A DNA stretch of 64,000 nucleotides from Planctomycetota bacterium (lineage in GTDB: Bacteria > Planctomycetota > Planctomycetia > Gemmatales > Gemmataceae): NCBI GenBank assembly GCA_016195405.1, contig JACPZP010000051.1:42693-106692 (forward strand). Direction: 5' to 3'. Shown in pieces: positions 24,090-33,024 of this stretch. The first letter of the stretch is position 1. Every line of letters starts with the position of its first letter. The position numbers and the translations under genes are program-made. The notes under the pieces were generated by a model. The model saw only the letters and a list, made by a program, of their open reading frames with translations. It did not search any database and had not been told where the DNA came from.

Positions 24090-24615
24090 GCAGTTGCTCG
24101 AGCAGGGATTCGAGCTTCCTTGAAACCGTGAAAAGATCTCGGTGTTTCGCTTGGATGAACCCTTCCGCAATCGCCCGGTCGATCCAAGCGAGAAGCGGAT
24201 CGAAGAATCCCAGCGTATTCAAAAGGCCGATCGGCTTCGATTGCATCTTGAGCTGCGTCCAGGTTAGCATCTCAAACCATTCGTCCGCGGTACCAAAACC
24301 GCCCGGCAATGCGAGAAAGGCGTCGGCGAGTTGGGCCATGAGGGCCTTGCGTTCATGCATGCTGCCGACGATCCGCAGCTCGGTAAGGCGCTCGTGAGCC
24401 AGCTCGCGGTCGACAAGCGCTTGCGGAATGACACCGATCGCCTCGCCGCCGGCTTCCAATACGGCGTCTGCGAGCACGCCCATCAAACCGATGTGCCCCG
24501 CGCCGAAAACCAGTCCGCAATCGCGCTGCGCCAAAGCGTGGCCCAGCGCCCGTGCCTCGTTCGCATAAACGGGGTTGCTTCCCTGACTCGACCCGCAAAA
24601 CACACAAAGCCGCAT
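24079..24615 (-). CDS. LOG/TIGR00730 family Rossmann-fold protein
   Basis: A 178-residue homologue of the lonely-guy (cytokinin riboside 5'-monophosphate phosphoribohydrolase) family. CVFCGSSQGSNPVY (residues 4-17), the FGAGHIGLMG nucleotide loop, and the active-site motif LPGGFGTADEWFEMLTW (about 102-118) in which LOG proteins carry PGGxGTxxE. The Arg in SMHERKALM is also conserved. Probably cleaves nucleoside monophosphates. Its 3' end overlaps the convergent globin-fusion gene by 11 nt. Confidence 0.9.
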   Translation of the reverse strand: MRLCVFCGSSQGSNPVYANEARALGHALAQRDCGLVFGAGHIGLMGVLADAVLEAGGEAIGVIPQALVDRELAHERLTELRIVGSMHERKALMAQLADAFLALPGGFGTADEWFEMLTWTQLKMQSKPIGLLNTLGFFDPLLAWIDRAIAEGFIQAKHRDLFTVSRKLESLLEQLLIP

Positions 24616-24631
24616 AATTTTCTCTGTTCCA

Positions 24632-24722
24632 ATAGAACGCGGATTAACGCGGATGCAACGGAGGCGCGCGGAACAATCCGATCCGCGAAAATCAGCTAAA
24701 TCAGCGTTCCTCCGCGTTCTAT
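24632..24722. repeat. Palindromic repeat with ATAGAACGCGGA arms
   Basis: ATAGAACGCGGA (24632-24643) pairs perfectly with TCCGCGTTCTAT (24711-24722). Inside are further pairing blocks (ACGCGGAT and ATCCGCG). It lies between the divergent LOG-like and membrane-protein genes and so overlaps their promoter space. Confidence 0.7.
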
Positions 24723-24795
24723 GTCTGCAAGCCCTGTTAGAATAGGCTGAAAAGCCCCCGAACCGCGATCCTTGCGGAACTTTGGAGAGTTATTT

Positions 24796-25245
24796 GTGGA
24801 AGAATTCATCGACAAGCACAGCGGCGAATTGTTGATTCTGCTGCTGTTTATCATCGTGGTCGTAACTCTCGTCATCGTCGTGCCCCAATTGCTTCGGGCC
24901 CATCTCCGCAAGATGGAAATGATCCATCTGGAGCACATGCGCGCCATTGAGAACGGCCAGGACGTACCGGTGGAGGACGACCGCGCCCGCGTCGCCGGCC
25001 GAGCCGCCATGCTGGTGCCGATGGTCGTGGTGATCACCGCGGGCACCGTGACTTGTTTTCTGGCCACCTCCAAGCTGGAGACCATCACCTCCAACCTGTT
25101 CGCCGTGTGCTTGGCGGTGTGGGTAGTTTCCGGCGTCGTCAGCCTGGCCGCCATCACCGGCGGCGTCGCCCTGATCGGCCGGCTGGCCCAACTCCACACG
25201 AACGGCGACGAGAACGAAGTCCCCGAAAATCCCCTGGTCAAGTAA
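24796..25245 (+). CDS. Three-helix membrane protein, unknown function
   Basis: About 149 residues. A long membrane helix near the N terminus (ELLILLLFIIVVVTLVIVV), a cytoplasmic helical stretch with many charges (LRKMEMIHLEHMRAIENGQD), then two more helices (AMLVPMVVVITAGTVTCFL and LFAVCLAVWVVSGVVSLAAI). The arrangement recalls small DUF6249-like planctomycete proteins. A GTG start at 24796 is chosen because GGAGAG lies at the right distance; a TTG at 24772 is in the same frame. It overlaps the end of mgtE by 8 nt in convergent orientation. Confidence 0.7.
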   Translation: MEEFIDKHSGELLILLLFIIVVVTLVIVVPQLLRAHLRKMEMIHLEHMRAIENGQDVPVEDDRARVAGRAAMLVPMVVVITAGTVTCFLATSKLETITSNLFAVCLAVWVVSGVVSLAAITGGVALIGRLAQLHTNGDENEVPENPLVK

Positions 25246-26845
25246 GCGGCGCCAGCAGCCAAATACTCGCGATGGTGAAGTAGATCATGATCCCGGTCAC
25301 ATCGACGAACGTTGCCACGAACGGGCTCGACGCAATCCCAGGATCGACGCCGAGACGTTTGAATATCAAAGGCAGCATCGAGCCCACCAGAGTTCCCCAC
25401 ACGCAAATGCTCGCGACAGCTTGGCCGATCACTAGCGCCAACCTCCACAGAGCGACCGGCGGCCGCGGCATCGTGCAATCCTTCGGAAACTCGTAGACGA
25501 GTGTGCCATCACGCTCCACCGGCGCGCCCAGCTCCTTTCCCTCAGGCAGCCGCACTCGGGAAATGCCCTCCGATTTCAGCTCCTGACGGGCGCCCGCGGG
25601 AATGTCAACCATGTGATTTTCGACTTTCAACGGGGTCGCGCCCGCCGGCAAAACGACTTCGAAGCTCTCATTGCGCGGCGGCGAGCTGCTGCGCACGTCC
25701 TCCGGCGTGAACGACGCTCGCACAAAGCCGATGACCCCGAGAGTCCCTCCAAGGGCCAATCCGAGAACGAGTTCGTGGCGAAAGACGCGGAACCAATCTT
25801 TGAGCTGAACCTGTCCGAGCGCCATGGCGCGGGTGATCAGCGTCGCAGCCTGCGAGCCCGAATTTCCGCCTGTTGAGATGACGAGCGGCACAAACAGGCT
25901 CAGAACCACCATTTGATTGATGGCGTCCTCAAAGTGCGCCAGCGCCGTGAAGGTGAACAGCTCCGCCAGGAAAAGACAAGCCAGCCAGAACGCCCGTTTT
26001 CGCCATACCGTCACGAATTTCGCTTTCATGTAATTCTCGGCAAGCGGTGCGACCGCGCCCATGCGATGCGCGTCTTCGGTCGCCTCTTGCACGACCACAT
26101 CAATGACGTCGTCGTGGGTGATGATGCCGACCATTCGGTTCTGGTCATCCACCACGGGCAACGCCAGCAGGTCATAGCGCGCCAGTTCCACCGCGGCTTT
26201 CTCGCGGTCTTCGTTGACGCGCACGGAGACGATGCGGTCCTCCATCAAGTCTTTAATGACGGCATGTCGCGGCGCCAGGATCAGGTCGCGCAACGAAAGC
26301 ACGCCCACGAGCCGGTGCTGCTCGTCGAGTACGAAGATGTAGTAAATGGTTTCCGTCGAGGGCGCCTGCAATCGCATGCGGTCCAGCGCTTCCGTCGCGG
26401 TGATGTTGGGCGGCAGCCAGGCGTAGTCGGTCGTCATGACTCCGCCGGCCGTGGTGGGATTCTGCCGGTACAACGTGGCGATGTCGCGCCGGTCCGCCTC
26501 GTCCACCAGCCGCATTAAGCTCTCGGCCACCCGTGGCATCAGTCGCCGCAAGAGATCGACGCGGTCGTCATGCGACATCTGCTCGATCAAGTGGGCCATC
26601 CGCTCCCGCCCGGTCCCCTCGACCAACTTTACCTGCCATTCAATGGGAAAATACTCGAAGATGGCGGCCTGATTGCGGATACTGGTGTTTTCCAAGAACT
26701 TCCAAACCTGGTCGACCGTAAGATCGCCCGCAAGCGCCTCGGCCACCGTTGCGGGATGAAGCGTCTCCAAGAAAGCCTTCATGTCGTCCGTCTCGTTCTC
26801 CTGAAGCATGTAGCGAACTTCCGGACCAAACAGTAAGTGCACCAT
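25238..26845 (-). CDS. mgtE: Magnesium transporter MgtE
   Basis: A 535-residue protein. N domain of MgtE repeats (about 20-150, VEGTGRERMAHLIEQMSHDD), two CBS domains (about 150-275: VLSLRDLILA, VGIITHDDVIDVVV), connecting helix and membrane domain (from about 295) with the pore signature VPLVISTGGNSGSQAATLI. The fold and order match MgtE, a Mg2+ channel gated by Mg2+ binding to the N and CBS domains. Odd: between membrane segments about 85 polar residues are inserted (from FTPEDVRSSSPP to KDCTMPRPP), larger than the usual loop. Followed by convergent overlap with a small membrane-protein gene. Confidence 0.93.
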   Translation of the reverse strand: MVHLLFGPEVRYMLQENETDDMKAFLETLHPATVAEALAGDLTVDQVWKFLENTSIRNQAAIFEYFPIEWQVKLVEGTGRERMAHLIEQMSHDDRVDLLRRLMPRVAESLMRLVDEADRRDIATLYRQNPTTAGGVMTTDYAWLPPNITATEALDRMRLQAPSTETIYYIFVLDEQHRLVGVLSLRDLILAPRHAVIKDLMEDRIVSVRVNEDREKAAVELARYDLLALPVVDDQNRMVGIITHDDVIDVVVQEATEDAHRMGAVAPLAENYMKAKFVTVWRKRAFWLACLFLAELFTFTALAHFEDAINQMVVLSLFVPLVISTGGNSGSQAATLITRAMALGQVQLKDWFRVFRHELVLGLALGGTLGVIGFVRASFTPEDVRSSSPPRNESFEVVLPAGATPLKVENHMVDIPAGARQELKSEGISRVRLPEGKELGAPVERDGTLVYEFPKDCTMPRPPVALWRLALVIGQAVASICVWGTLVGSMLPLIFKRLGVDPGIASSPFVATFVDVTGIMIYFTIASIWLLAPLT

Positions 26846-26872
26846 TGTCGTACCTGTTTGAATGCGAGGTAG

Positions 26873-27727
26873 TTACGAAGGGATTTCGAGAAGGATATTA
26901 TCGATAAGCCGCGTGCGGCCGAGGAACACGGCGATGGCCACGAGTGCACGGCCGGTCAATGTTTGCAGCGGTTGAAGGGTATCGTGATCGACAATGGCCA
27001 AATAGTCAAGACGCGCGTCCGCGACTTTGTCGATTCGTTCTTGAGCGGCCCGGATCAGCGCCGGGACGTTACGCTCACCGGCTTCGACACGCTTCCGGAT
27101 GTCGCTAAGGGCGTTGAATATGACGACGGCATTCTTTCTTTCTTCGACACTTAGATACTGATTGCGAGAACTCAGTGCCAGGCCGTCGGCTTCGCGGATT
27201 GTCGGGCAAACCACCAACTTCACTGGAACATTGAGATCGCGGACCATTTGCTGAATGACGCGAACCTGCTGGGCATCTTTCTGTCCGAAGTAGGCGAATT
27301 CGGGCTGGATGATGCTGAATAGCTTTAGCACCACGGTGGCGACGCCGCGAAAATGTCCCGGCCGCGATGCACCCTCCAGCATGTCTTGAAGCTCATGAAC
27401 TTCGACATAAGTCTTGAAGGCCGGAGGATACATGAGTTCCGGCCTCGGATGAAAAACCAGGTCCGCGCTTTCGGCATCGCATAGGGCGACATCTTTCTCA
27501 AAAGGCCGCGGGTAGCGTGAAAGGTCCTCGTGGGGTCCAAACTGAGTCGGGTTGACGAAGATGGATACGACGACGAAACCCGTTTCCCTGCGAGCCCGAC
27601 TCATCAAGCTGGCGTGGCCCGCGTGCAGCGCCCCCATGGTCGGCACGAGGCCGAGGGAAAGTCCGCGGCGGCGGGCATCGCTGATCGCCGTTCCGGTCTC
27701 TTCGATCGTAGTTGCAACAACGACCAT
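26873..27727 (-). CDS. panC: Pantoate--beta-alanine ligase
   Basis: A 284-residue enzyme that joins pantoate and beta-alanine with ATP, making pantothenate for coenzyme A. The HIGH-type motif is in PTMGALHAGHASLMSRAR (residues 29-46), then SIFVNPTQFGPHEDLSRYPR, YFGQKDAQQVRVIQQM, and the KMSKS-like segment LSSRNQYLS. Length and all motifs are typical. No other pan gene is adjacent. It ends 28 nt from the mgtE start on the same strand, so it may be transcribed ahead of mgtE. Confidence 0.96.
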   Translation of the reverse strand: MVVVATTIEETGTAISDARRRGLSLGLVPTMGALHAGHASLMSRARRETGFVVVSIFVNPTQFGPHEDLSRYPRPFEKDVALCDAESADLVFHPRPELMYPPAFKTYVEVHELQDMLEGASRPGHFRGVATVVLKLFSIIQPEFAYFGQKDAQQVRVIQQMVRDLNVPVKLVVCPTIREADGLALSSRNQYLSVEERKNAVVIFNALSDIRKRVEAGERNVPALIRAAQERIDKVADARLDYLAIVDHDTLQPLQTLTGRALVAIAVFLGRTRLIDNILLEIPS

Positions 27728-27737
27728 GCGTTTGACT

Positions 27738-27794
27738 CGTAGGACGGATTTGCAATCCGTCCGTTGACTGGACGGTTTGCAAAACCGTCCTACG
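27738..27794. repeat. Double hairpin repeat (TAGGACGG type)
   Basis: Two adjacent hairpins, GGACGGATTTGCAATCCGTC and a GGACGGTTTTGC-type partner, lie between panC and the CYTH gene. The outer ends GTAGGACGG (27739-27747) and CCGTCCTAC (27785-27793) also pair, so the whole 57 bp can form a cruciform. Confidence 0.75.
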
Positions 27795-27805
27795 CCTGAG
27801 AGGTG

Positions 27806-28363
27806 CTAAACGGCCAGCCGGGCGGCGAGCACCATTTCGAGATACGAGCGCCGTTCCGCGTCTTTCAGGCCCAGCTCGCCAACAACCAGGAGCAGTGCCC
27901 GCTGCGCCCGTTCCTTTTCCGGCGTCGGTGCGACGATCTCAATCTCCACGTAGCGGCCCAACTCGGCCACTTCGTCGAGGCAGGCTTGGATCGCGAAACC
28001 GTCGCGCCCGAAAGCGTAACATATGCGCCGCTTACGCACGACGGCAACCGCTCGATAGCCAAGATGCGTCAGCATGCGGCAGAAGGCATCCGCAGCACCG
28101 GGGCCCGACGCGAGCGCCACCTCGATTTCCGTTCGCGTCTTGGTCGGCCCCGGCTCCTTCGGCCCCTTGTAGGTGGCGATGTTGCTCTCTCCAACGCGGC
28201 GTAAACGAAGCGCTTCGTCGGTCTGCGCGAAATCTCGATCCGGGGCATTGAAATAATGATCCGCTTCCTCCAACGGCGCCTGCGCCTCGGCATCCCATTT
28301 CTCGAGCTTACTCATCAGCTCTTCAAAATCTTTCACGGGAAATTTCATCTCGATCTCGACCAT
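27806..28363 (-). CDS. CYTH domain protein, class IV adenylate cyclase/thiamine triphosphatase type
   Basis: About 185 residues. The defining ExExK motif is VEIEMKF at residues 2-8. Further basic and acidic tunnel residues follow: ADHYFNAPDRDF, EALRLRR, YKGPKEPGPTKTRTEIEVAL, VRKRRICY and YVEIEIVAP. CYTH enzymes act on triphosphate compounds with divalent metal. The arrangement is nearest to class IV adenylate cyclase CyaB or inorganic triphosphatase; substrate cannot be decided from sequence. The second of two in-frame ATGs is used because AAGGA lies 8 nt before it. Confidence 0.88.
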   Translation of the reverse strand: MVEIEMKFPVKDFEELMSKLEKWDAEAQAPLEEADHYFNAPDRDFAQTDEALRLRRVGESNIATYKGPKEPGPTKTRTEIEVALASGPGAADAFCRMLTHLGYRAVAVVRKRRICYAFGRDGFAIQACLDEVAELGRYVEIEIVAPTPEKERAQRALLLVVGELGLKDAERRSYLEMVLAARLAV

Positions 28364-28521
28364 GACCATGATCCTTCGCCGGTTTTATCTTCAACCCACG
28401 ACTTGGCTCGCGTGGCTCGCTCCGCGGTTTCGTGCGCGCTCCCAGTCTCCCTGATGTAAAATAGCGAGGACCGTCAAGAACCACGAGGGCCAGTCTCTTT
28501 TTGGGGTTAGATGAGGCGCGC

Positions 28522-28857
28522 ATGGGATTATTTCACACGGTATGCAAAATCCAAGATTTGCCGGAGGGCGAAGGCAAGACGGTGTGCGTCGGAACCAAGC
28601 TTATCGCGCTTTTTCGCCGGGATGGAGAGATTCTTGCCATCGACGACGTCTGCCCGCACATGGGCGCATCGCTCGCCGGCGGCTGCCTCCAAAACGATAT
28701 CGTCACCTGTTCCTGGCACGGGTGGCGCTTCCGCATCACCGACGGCACCTGGGCCGACAACCCACGCATCAAGATCGGCAGCTATCCGGTCCGCGTGGAG
28801 GGCGAAGACATTCAAGTTGAAGTTGACGCACAACCCGGTTCTGCGAACCGGGGCTAA
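28522..28857 (+). CDS. Rieske [2Fe-2S] ferredoxin-like protein
   Basis: A 111-residue soluble Rieske protein. Cluster ligands are in CPHMGASLAGGC (C-x-H) and CSWHGWRF (C-x-x-H). The ordering matches the NirD/ferredoxin-component type that passes electrons to an oxygenase or nitrite reductase; no oxygenase is next to it. A cytochrome c'-like gene starts 18 nt downstream and is probably co-transcribed. The last codons (about PGSANRG) are encoded by a palindrome at 28834-28852, so the C terminus may be repeat-derived. Confidence 0.9.
   Translation: MGLFHTVCKIQDLPEGEGKTVCVGTKLIALFRRDGEILAIDDVCPHMGASLAGGCLQNDIVTCSWHGWRFRITDGTWADNPRIKIGSYPVRVEGEDIQVEVDAQPGSANRG
28834..28852. repeat. Palindrome at the 3' end of the Rieske gene
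   Basis: CCCGGTT (28834-28840), CTGCG loop, AACCGGG (28846-28852). It lies within the last codons, 2 nt before the stop. It may influence coupling between the Rieske and cytochrome genes. Confidence 0.7.
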
Positions 28858-28875
28858 ACATCGGAGAGATCGATC

Positions 28876-29355
28876 GTGCCGCATACTCTACGCTTGGCGA
28901 TGGTATTCGTGATTGGGTTCTCCGCATTGGCCGTCCCGGTCGGTTCCCAGGAGCCCCAGGAGCCCCAGCCCAAATCAAGGCCCAAGCTCGAGCCGATCGC
29001 GGAGACCAAGCTGCTCATGGAAGGAATGGCCCATCCCAATTTCCGCGGCGTCGAGCGCATTCTCTCGGAGAAACAGGCGGAGGATAAATCGTGGACCTTC
29101 GCCCGCGGCCAGGCGCTTCTCATCGCCGAAACCGCCAATCTCTTGATGCTGCGGCCGCCGAAAAACCAGGGGCAAGCGACCTGGTTCGAGCGGGCCATGG
29201 AGTTGCGCGCTCAAGCGACCCAGTTGGCCCAAACGGTAGCTCGAAAGGACTTGGAAAGAAGCCGGGCCGCGCTCGGGAGCGTCGCCGCCAGCTGTAACCG
29301 TTGCCATCAGAGCTTTCGTGTTCCCGTGCAAATCACCGCGTTTGAAGAAAAGTGA
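28876..29355 (+). CDS. Exported cytochrome c'-like (four-helix) monohaem protein
   Basis: A 159-residue protein with a signal peptide (LRLAMVFVIGFSALAVPVG, residues 5-23). Haem attachment motif CNRCH lies near the C terminus (about 139-143), as in cytochrome c' and c-556 rather than class I cytochromes. The helical body includes MEGMAHPNFRGVERIL and TAWFERAM-like helices. The start is a GTG. It follows the Rieske gene by 18 nt, which suggests a shared electron-transfer function, though the partner enzyme is not seen. Confidence 0.83.
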   Translation: MPHTLRLAMVFVIGFSALAVPVGSQEPQEPQPKSRPKLEPIAETKLLMEGMAHPNFRGVERILSEKQAEDKSWTFARGQALLIAETANLLMLRPPKNQGQATWFERAMELRAQATQLAQTVARKDLERSRAALGSVAASCNRCHQSFRVPVQITAFEEK

Positions 29356-29485
29356 CGGTTTTCGACTTCACTTCTCGGCTGGCCGCTTAGGGACTGAACC
29401 GCGTTCCTTGTTTCCATACAAAGAATCCAAGTTCCATTGCGAATTACAAAGAAATAGACGCCGCTTGTCCCATACGGACACCATC

Positions 29486-30418
29486 ATGCCCCAAGACCCG
29501 AGTGCCACACCGAGTCCGCCGCCTGGAGCGCCGAGCCCTGTCACTTCGAAAGGCACGCGGCCCACAGGCGCACGGCCGACGGACGCGAGCCAGGAAGAAT
29601 ATCCCGTCTACCGCCATTCCACGCTCTTTTACTGGTGGCCGGTCTGGTTCTTCGGCTACATCATGGGCATTTGGACGTTAATCGGCGGCTGGCACATGGC
29701 CATCGTTCCCGCGCACACGGAAGCCGGCAAGGCGACGCAAGGTGAGGCCCAGATCAAAGGCAAGACCGTCGATCTGAAAGACCGCAATATTCTTGTCTTA
29801 CCGGAGAAAGCGGAACCTCTGCATTACGGCGCCGGCGACCAGCGAGAACTCGCGCAGCCGTCGCTTAACATTTCGCCGCGGCGAGGCATGGGCACCTTAT
29901 ACCTGGTCATCCTGCTCGTGGTGATTCTCATAACGAACGTGCAGTTTCGAGGCTTATGGTCCGTTCTGGTGATGCTCGTGCTGATCATGCTGTCGATTCT
30001 GTTCGCGGTCGCCGGCATGTGGGAATCCATTCTCAGCGGCGTCTCCCACCTGGTGATTCACCTCAACGCGGGCGGTTACATCGTCCTTTCCACGGGCGTG
30101 CTCATCCTGTGGCTGATCACGTTCTTCTTTTTCGACCGGCAGATTTACATGATCTTCGCGCCGGGCCAGGTGCGCGTGCGCCTGGAGATCGGCGGCGAGG
30201 AAACAGTATATGACACCACTGGCATGGTTGTCCTCAAGCAGCGCAGCGACTTATTCCGGCACTGGATACTGGGCTTTGGATCCGGTGATTTGATCGTCCG
30301 GCCGGTGAGCCTCAACAAGGACATCGAGATGCCCAACGTCCTTCACGTCGGCCGCGTGGTCCGCAAGATCGAGGACATGGTGAAGGAGAAAGTAATCCTA
30401 GCGAGTCCGAACCGGTGA
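29486..30418 (+). CDS. Membrane protein, paralogue A of a tandem pair
   Basis: About 310 residues from the ATG at 29486. A Pro/Ser-rich cytoplasmic start is followed by HSTLFYWWPVWFFGYIMGIW, a polar region of about 75 residues, then three helices (LYLVILLVVILITNVQF, WSVLVMLVLIMLSILFAVAG and VLSTGVLILWLITFFFF) and a conserved cytoplasmic tail (FDRQIYMIFAPGQVRVRLEI, QRSDLFRHWILGFGSGDLIV). The tail looks like a PH-like (bPH) domain. The next gene is a clear paralogue. Function unknown. Confidence 0.78.
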   Translation: MPQDPSATPSPPPGAPSPVTSKGTRPTGARPTDASQEEYPVYRHSTLFYWWPVWFFGYIMGIWTLIGGWHMAIVPAHTEAGKATQGEAQIKGKTVDLKDRNILVLPEKAEPLHYGAGDQRELAQPSLNISPRRGMGTLYLVILLVVILITNVQFRGLWSVLVMLVLIMLSILFAVAGMWESILSGVSHLVIHLNAGGYIVLSTGVLILWLITFFFFDRQIYMIFAPGQVRVRLEIGGEETVYDTTGMVVLKQRSDLFRHWILGFGSGDLIVRPVSLNKDIEMPNVLHVGRVVRKIEDMVKEKVILASPNR

Positions 30419-30465
30419 TGACTTACACGACAATCCTCTAACTTTTCTGTGAGGCGAAACGAGCG

Positions 30466-31320
30466 ATGTCCACCACACCGCAAACCCCGTCGGCCCAGCC
30501 CATTCCGCCGGCCAGCTCCGCCAAAAATGAACTCCGCATCATCAGCCACTCGACGCTTTTTTACTGGTGGCCGGTTTGGGCCGTCGGCTTCCTTATGGCC
30601 CTAATCACCGCCTTCAGCGGCGAGGTGATGGCCGTCGTCCCCAACGGCACCACTCCGCAGACTGGAGTGACGCTTCCCAATTTAGAAGGACCGCGTGACA
30701 TTCTCGTGACTCCGGACAAGAAGCATCTTCCCGTGGATCTCAAGACCAAGAATCCGTTGGTGCCCAAACTTCATATCGCCAACAGCAAAAACCTCGGCGT
30801 GTTCTTCTGCCTGATCCTCCTTTTGGTCATCACGATTACGAATATCCCCTTGCGCGGGCTATGGTCGGTCATCGTCATCGTCTTCCTGGTCTTCCTGGCG
30901 GTAATCTTCGCCATCCTCGGCTGGTGGGACAACATTCTTGAATCGCTCAGCTTCCTAGACATCCGCATCAACCTCGGCGGATACGTGGTTATTTCGTTGG
31001 TATTGTTCGCGCTCTGGCTTGTCGTCTTCATCTTTTTCGACAGGCAAATCTACATGATCTTTACACCGGGTCAGGTACGCGTCCTCGAAGAGATCGGCGG
31101 CGCGGTCACGGCTTACGACACCACCGGCATGACCATCCAAAAGCAGCGCAGCGACCTCTTCCGCCACTGGATCTTGGGTCTGGGCTCCGGAGACCTGATT
31201 GTCCGCACCGCCGGCGCTCAGACCCATTACTTCGAGAAGGACAACGTGCTCTTCATTGGCCGCAAGGTCAAGGCGATCGAAGAAATGCTTCGTTCGCGGC
31301 AGGTAGTGTCGGGGCAGTGA
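30466..31320 (+). CDS. Membrane protein, paralogue B of a tandem pair
   Basis: A 284-residue paralogue of the previous gene, sharing HSTLFYWWPVW near residue 28, ITNxxxRGLWSVxV, FFDRQIYMIFTPGQVRV, TTGMTIQKQRSDLFRHWILG and GSGDLIVR. It is shorter in the first polar loop. Start behind GTGAGG at 8 nt spacing. The 47-nt gap to the first paralogue suggests one transcript. Such pairs point to a hetero-oligomer or simple duplication; nothing in the sequence gives a substrate. Confidence 0.78.
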   Translation: MSTTPQTPSAQPIPPASSAKNELRIISHSTLFYWWPVWAVGFLMALITAFSGEVMAVVPNGTTPQTGVTLPNLEGPRDILVTPDKKHLPVDLKTKNPLVPKLHIANSKNLGVFFCLILLLVITITNIPLRGLWSVIVIVFLVFLAVIFAILGWWDNILESLSFLDIRINLGGYVVISLVLFALWLVVFIFFDRQIYMIFTPGQVRVLEEIGGAVTAYDTTGMTIQKQRSDLFRHWILGLGSGDLIVRTAGAQTHYFEKDNVLFIGRKVKAIEEMLRSRQVVSGQ

Positions 31321-31549
31321 CGCTGGCCATCCCCCCCGACGAATTTGTTCGATTTCTTCCGTAAGTCTATGTTCTCTGATAAGTTAAGATTAGAATTCTG
31401 AATTGGATTGCGTCGCCAGGGGTGTGTGGGGGGGTGGCGACACAACGAATTCTTGGCACTCCAGCCACCGAATTTCCGATTTTTTCGTCGGCAAGCGATG
31501 TCCAGCCCACCGGATGCGCTTTGCGCATCAGATTGCACACACTCTCATT

Positions 31550-32953
31550 TCAATGTCCGGGAAGTCGCCAGGGCAAGATCGTTGAAGGGCTTTCCTTGAG
31601 TCCGCTGCTGGGCCGCACCACACCGCCCAGGCCGAGCGCTTCCGGATGGCGGGCGATCTTGTCGGCGAAGATTTCCAGGTCGCGCAAAGCGCGATCGACG
31701 CGGGGAAGGATGCGGGTCACCATGGTCGCGGCGTCGTTCATGTTGTTGTAAAGCGCGGGGTCGCTCAGGAGCTTTTGGAAGGTGCCGTCGCCGCGGGCGA
31801 TCTCCCGGTAAACCTCACGAAGATCGGTAAGCGTCTTGTTCAGCTTGTCCGTGCTCTCCTCAAGGTTCTTGAGAATGGCGGGGCTGCGGTCGGCGAATGG
31901 TTTGGTCGCCTTGTCCATGTTTAAGAGAATGCTGTCGGCCTTCTCCAACGATTCGTTGGTGCGCTTGAGCGTCTTCTGGATGTCGCGGATCATGTCCTCG
32001 GTGTTCTTGGCGATCCCTTCGAGGTGGTCGCTGCCGGCCTTCGTGCCCTTGAGGATGTCGCGGAACATTTTTTGGTTGTCGTCATTGAAGACGTCGCCGA
32101 TGCGCTTGAGCGTCTCTTCGAGCCGCGTGATGGACTTCGTGATCTTCTCTTCGTTGTTGGTTAAGAGGACGTCAATACGCTCGCCGACCTTGCTCCAGTA
32201 GCGGGCGGCAAGCTGGAACTCCTCGTTGGTCTTCTTGAAGTCCGTGAAGCTTTGATTCGTCACCTTGATCAGTTCGCGGATTTCCGCATTGGTCTTCTTG
32301 AATTCCGGAACCACGTCCTGAGTCGCCTTGATGAGTTCACGCAGCTCTTGGTTGGTCTTGGATATCTCCGGAACAAACTTTTTGACTTCCTTGCCGACGT
32401 CGCGATACTCCTTGAGCGTCTCCTCCATGAGCGGTGTCAGTTTGTCGAGGCGCTGAAAGACTTTCTTGATTTCGACGATCGCCTCCTGCGCGGGCGGCAT
32501 CAGCTCGCCGGTCTTCTGCACCACCGCCTGAATATCCGTTTGGACCACGCCGACGATTACAGAGCCCGGCGGGATGACACTGAAGTCGACGCCTTTCTCG
32601 TCGGCGCCTGGCGGCGCGAAGGTGACGGAAGTGTCGCTGCCCAGCATGCCGCGGATCAAGGTCGGCTTGTCCGCCTTGCGGATCGTAAAGCCGTCTTCGA
32701 CCTCGATGCCGACATGGACCTTGCCGGTCGCATTGTCGAGCTGCAGCTTGCGAACCTCGCCGATGCGCACGCCCGAGCGGCGCACGGGCGTTCCCGGCGT
32801 CAAGCCCTGGGCGTCTTCGAAGACGATCGTATAGCTGTCGACGCGCTTGAAGTAGTTGGGAAAGCCGCCGAACAGAGTGATTAGCACCGCGAGCAGAATG
32901 AGCGCGCCCAGAACGAAGATTCCCAGACGAAATCGCATGGCCTGGTCGTTCAT
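31550..32953 (-). CDS. mlaD: MlaD/MCE family lipid-transport substrate-binding protein
   Basis: A 467-residue protein. N-terminal membrane anchor (RLGIFVLGALILLAVLITLF, residues 9-28), then the MCE domain (about 38-120: YTIVFEDAQGLTPGTPVRRS, GVRIGEVRKLQLDN). The following 300 residues are almost all helical and charged (KTNQELRELIKATQDVVPEF, NEEKITKSITRLEETLKRIG), so this subunit is likely to build a long periplasmic tunnel or barrel rather than the short MlaD of E. coli. It is the third gene of the mlaE-mlaF-mlaD unit that moves phospholipids across the envelope. Confidence 0.9.
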   Translation of the reverse strand: MNDQAMRFRLGIFVLGALILLAVLITLFGGFPNYFKRVDSYTIVFEDAQGLTPGTPVRRSGVRIGEVRKLQLDNATGKVHVGIEVEDGFTIRKADKPTLIRGMLGSDTSVTFAPPGADEKGVDFSVIPPGSVIVGVVQTDIQAVVQKTGELMPPAQEAIVEIKKVFQRLDKLTPLMEETLKEYRDVGKEVKKFVPEISKTNQELRELIKATQDVVPEFKKTNAEIRELIKVTNQSFTDFKKTNEEFQLAARYWSKVGERIDVLLTNNEEKITKSITRLEETLKRIGDVFNDDNQKMFRDILKGTKAGSDHLEGIAKNTEDMIRDIQKTLKRTNESLEKADSILLNMDKATKPFADRSPAILKNLEESTDKLNKTLTDLREVYREIARGDGTFQKLLSDPALYNNMNDAATMVTRILPRVDRALRDLEIFADKIARHPEALGLGGVVRPSSGLKESPSTILPWRLPGH

Positions 32954-32984
32954 GAGGCGGATTCCCCTCCGACAGACGACATCG

Positions 32985-33024
32985 CGCTAACCCGCAATCG
33001 GGTCGCTAACCCGCGAACGGGTTG
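32985..33024. repeat. GCTAACCCGC palindromes at the mlaF 3' end
   Basis: CGCTAACCCGCAATCGGGTC and GCTAACCCGCGAACGGGTT lie side by side. The second overlaps the last codons and stop (33006-33008) of mlaF, so the C-terminal NPFAG residues are encoded by repeat sequence. Same family as 18049 and 58672. Confidence 0.75.

Noticed and set aside
23139..24170. 343-codon minus-strand frame opposite the globin fusion
   Set aside because: Shadow frame of a gene with a good ribosome binding site and clear globin motifs.
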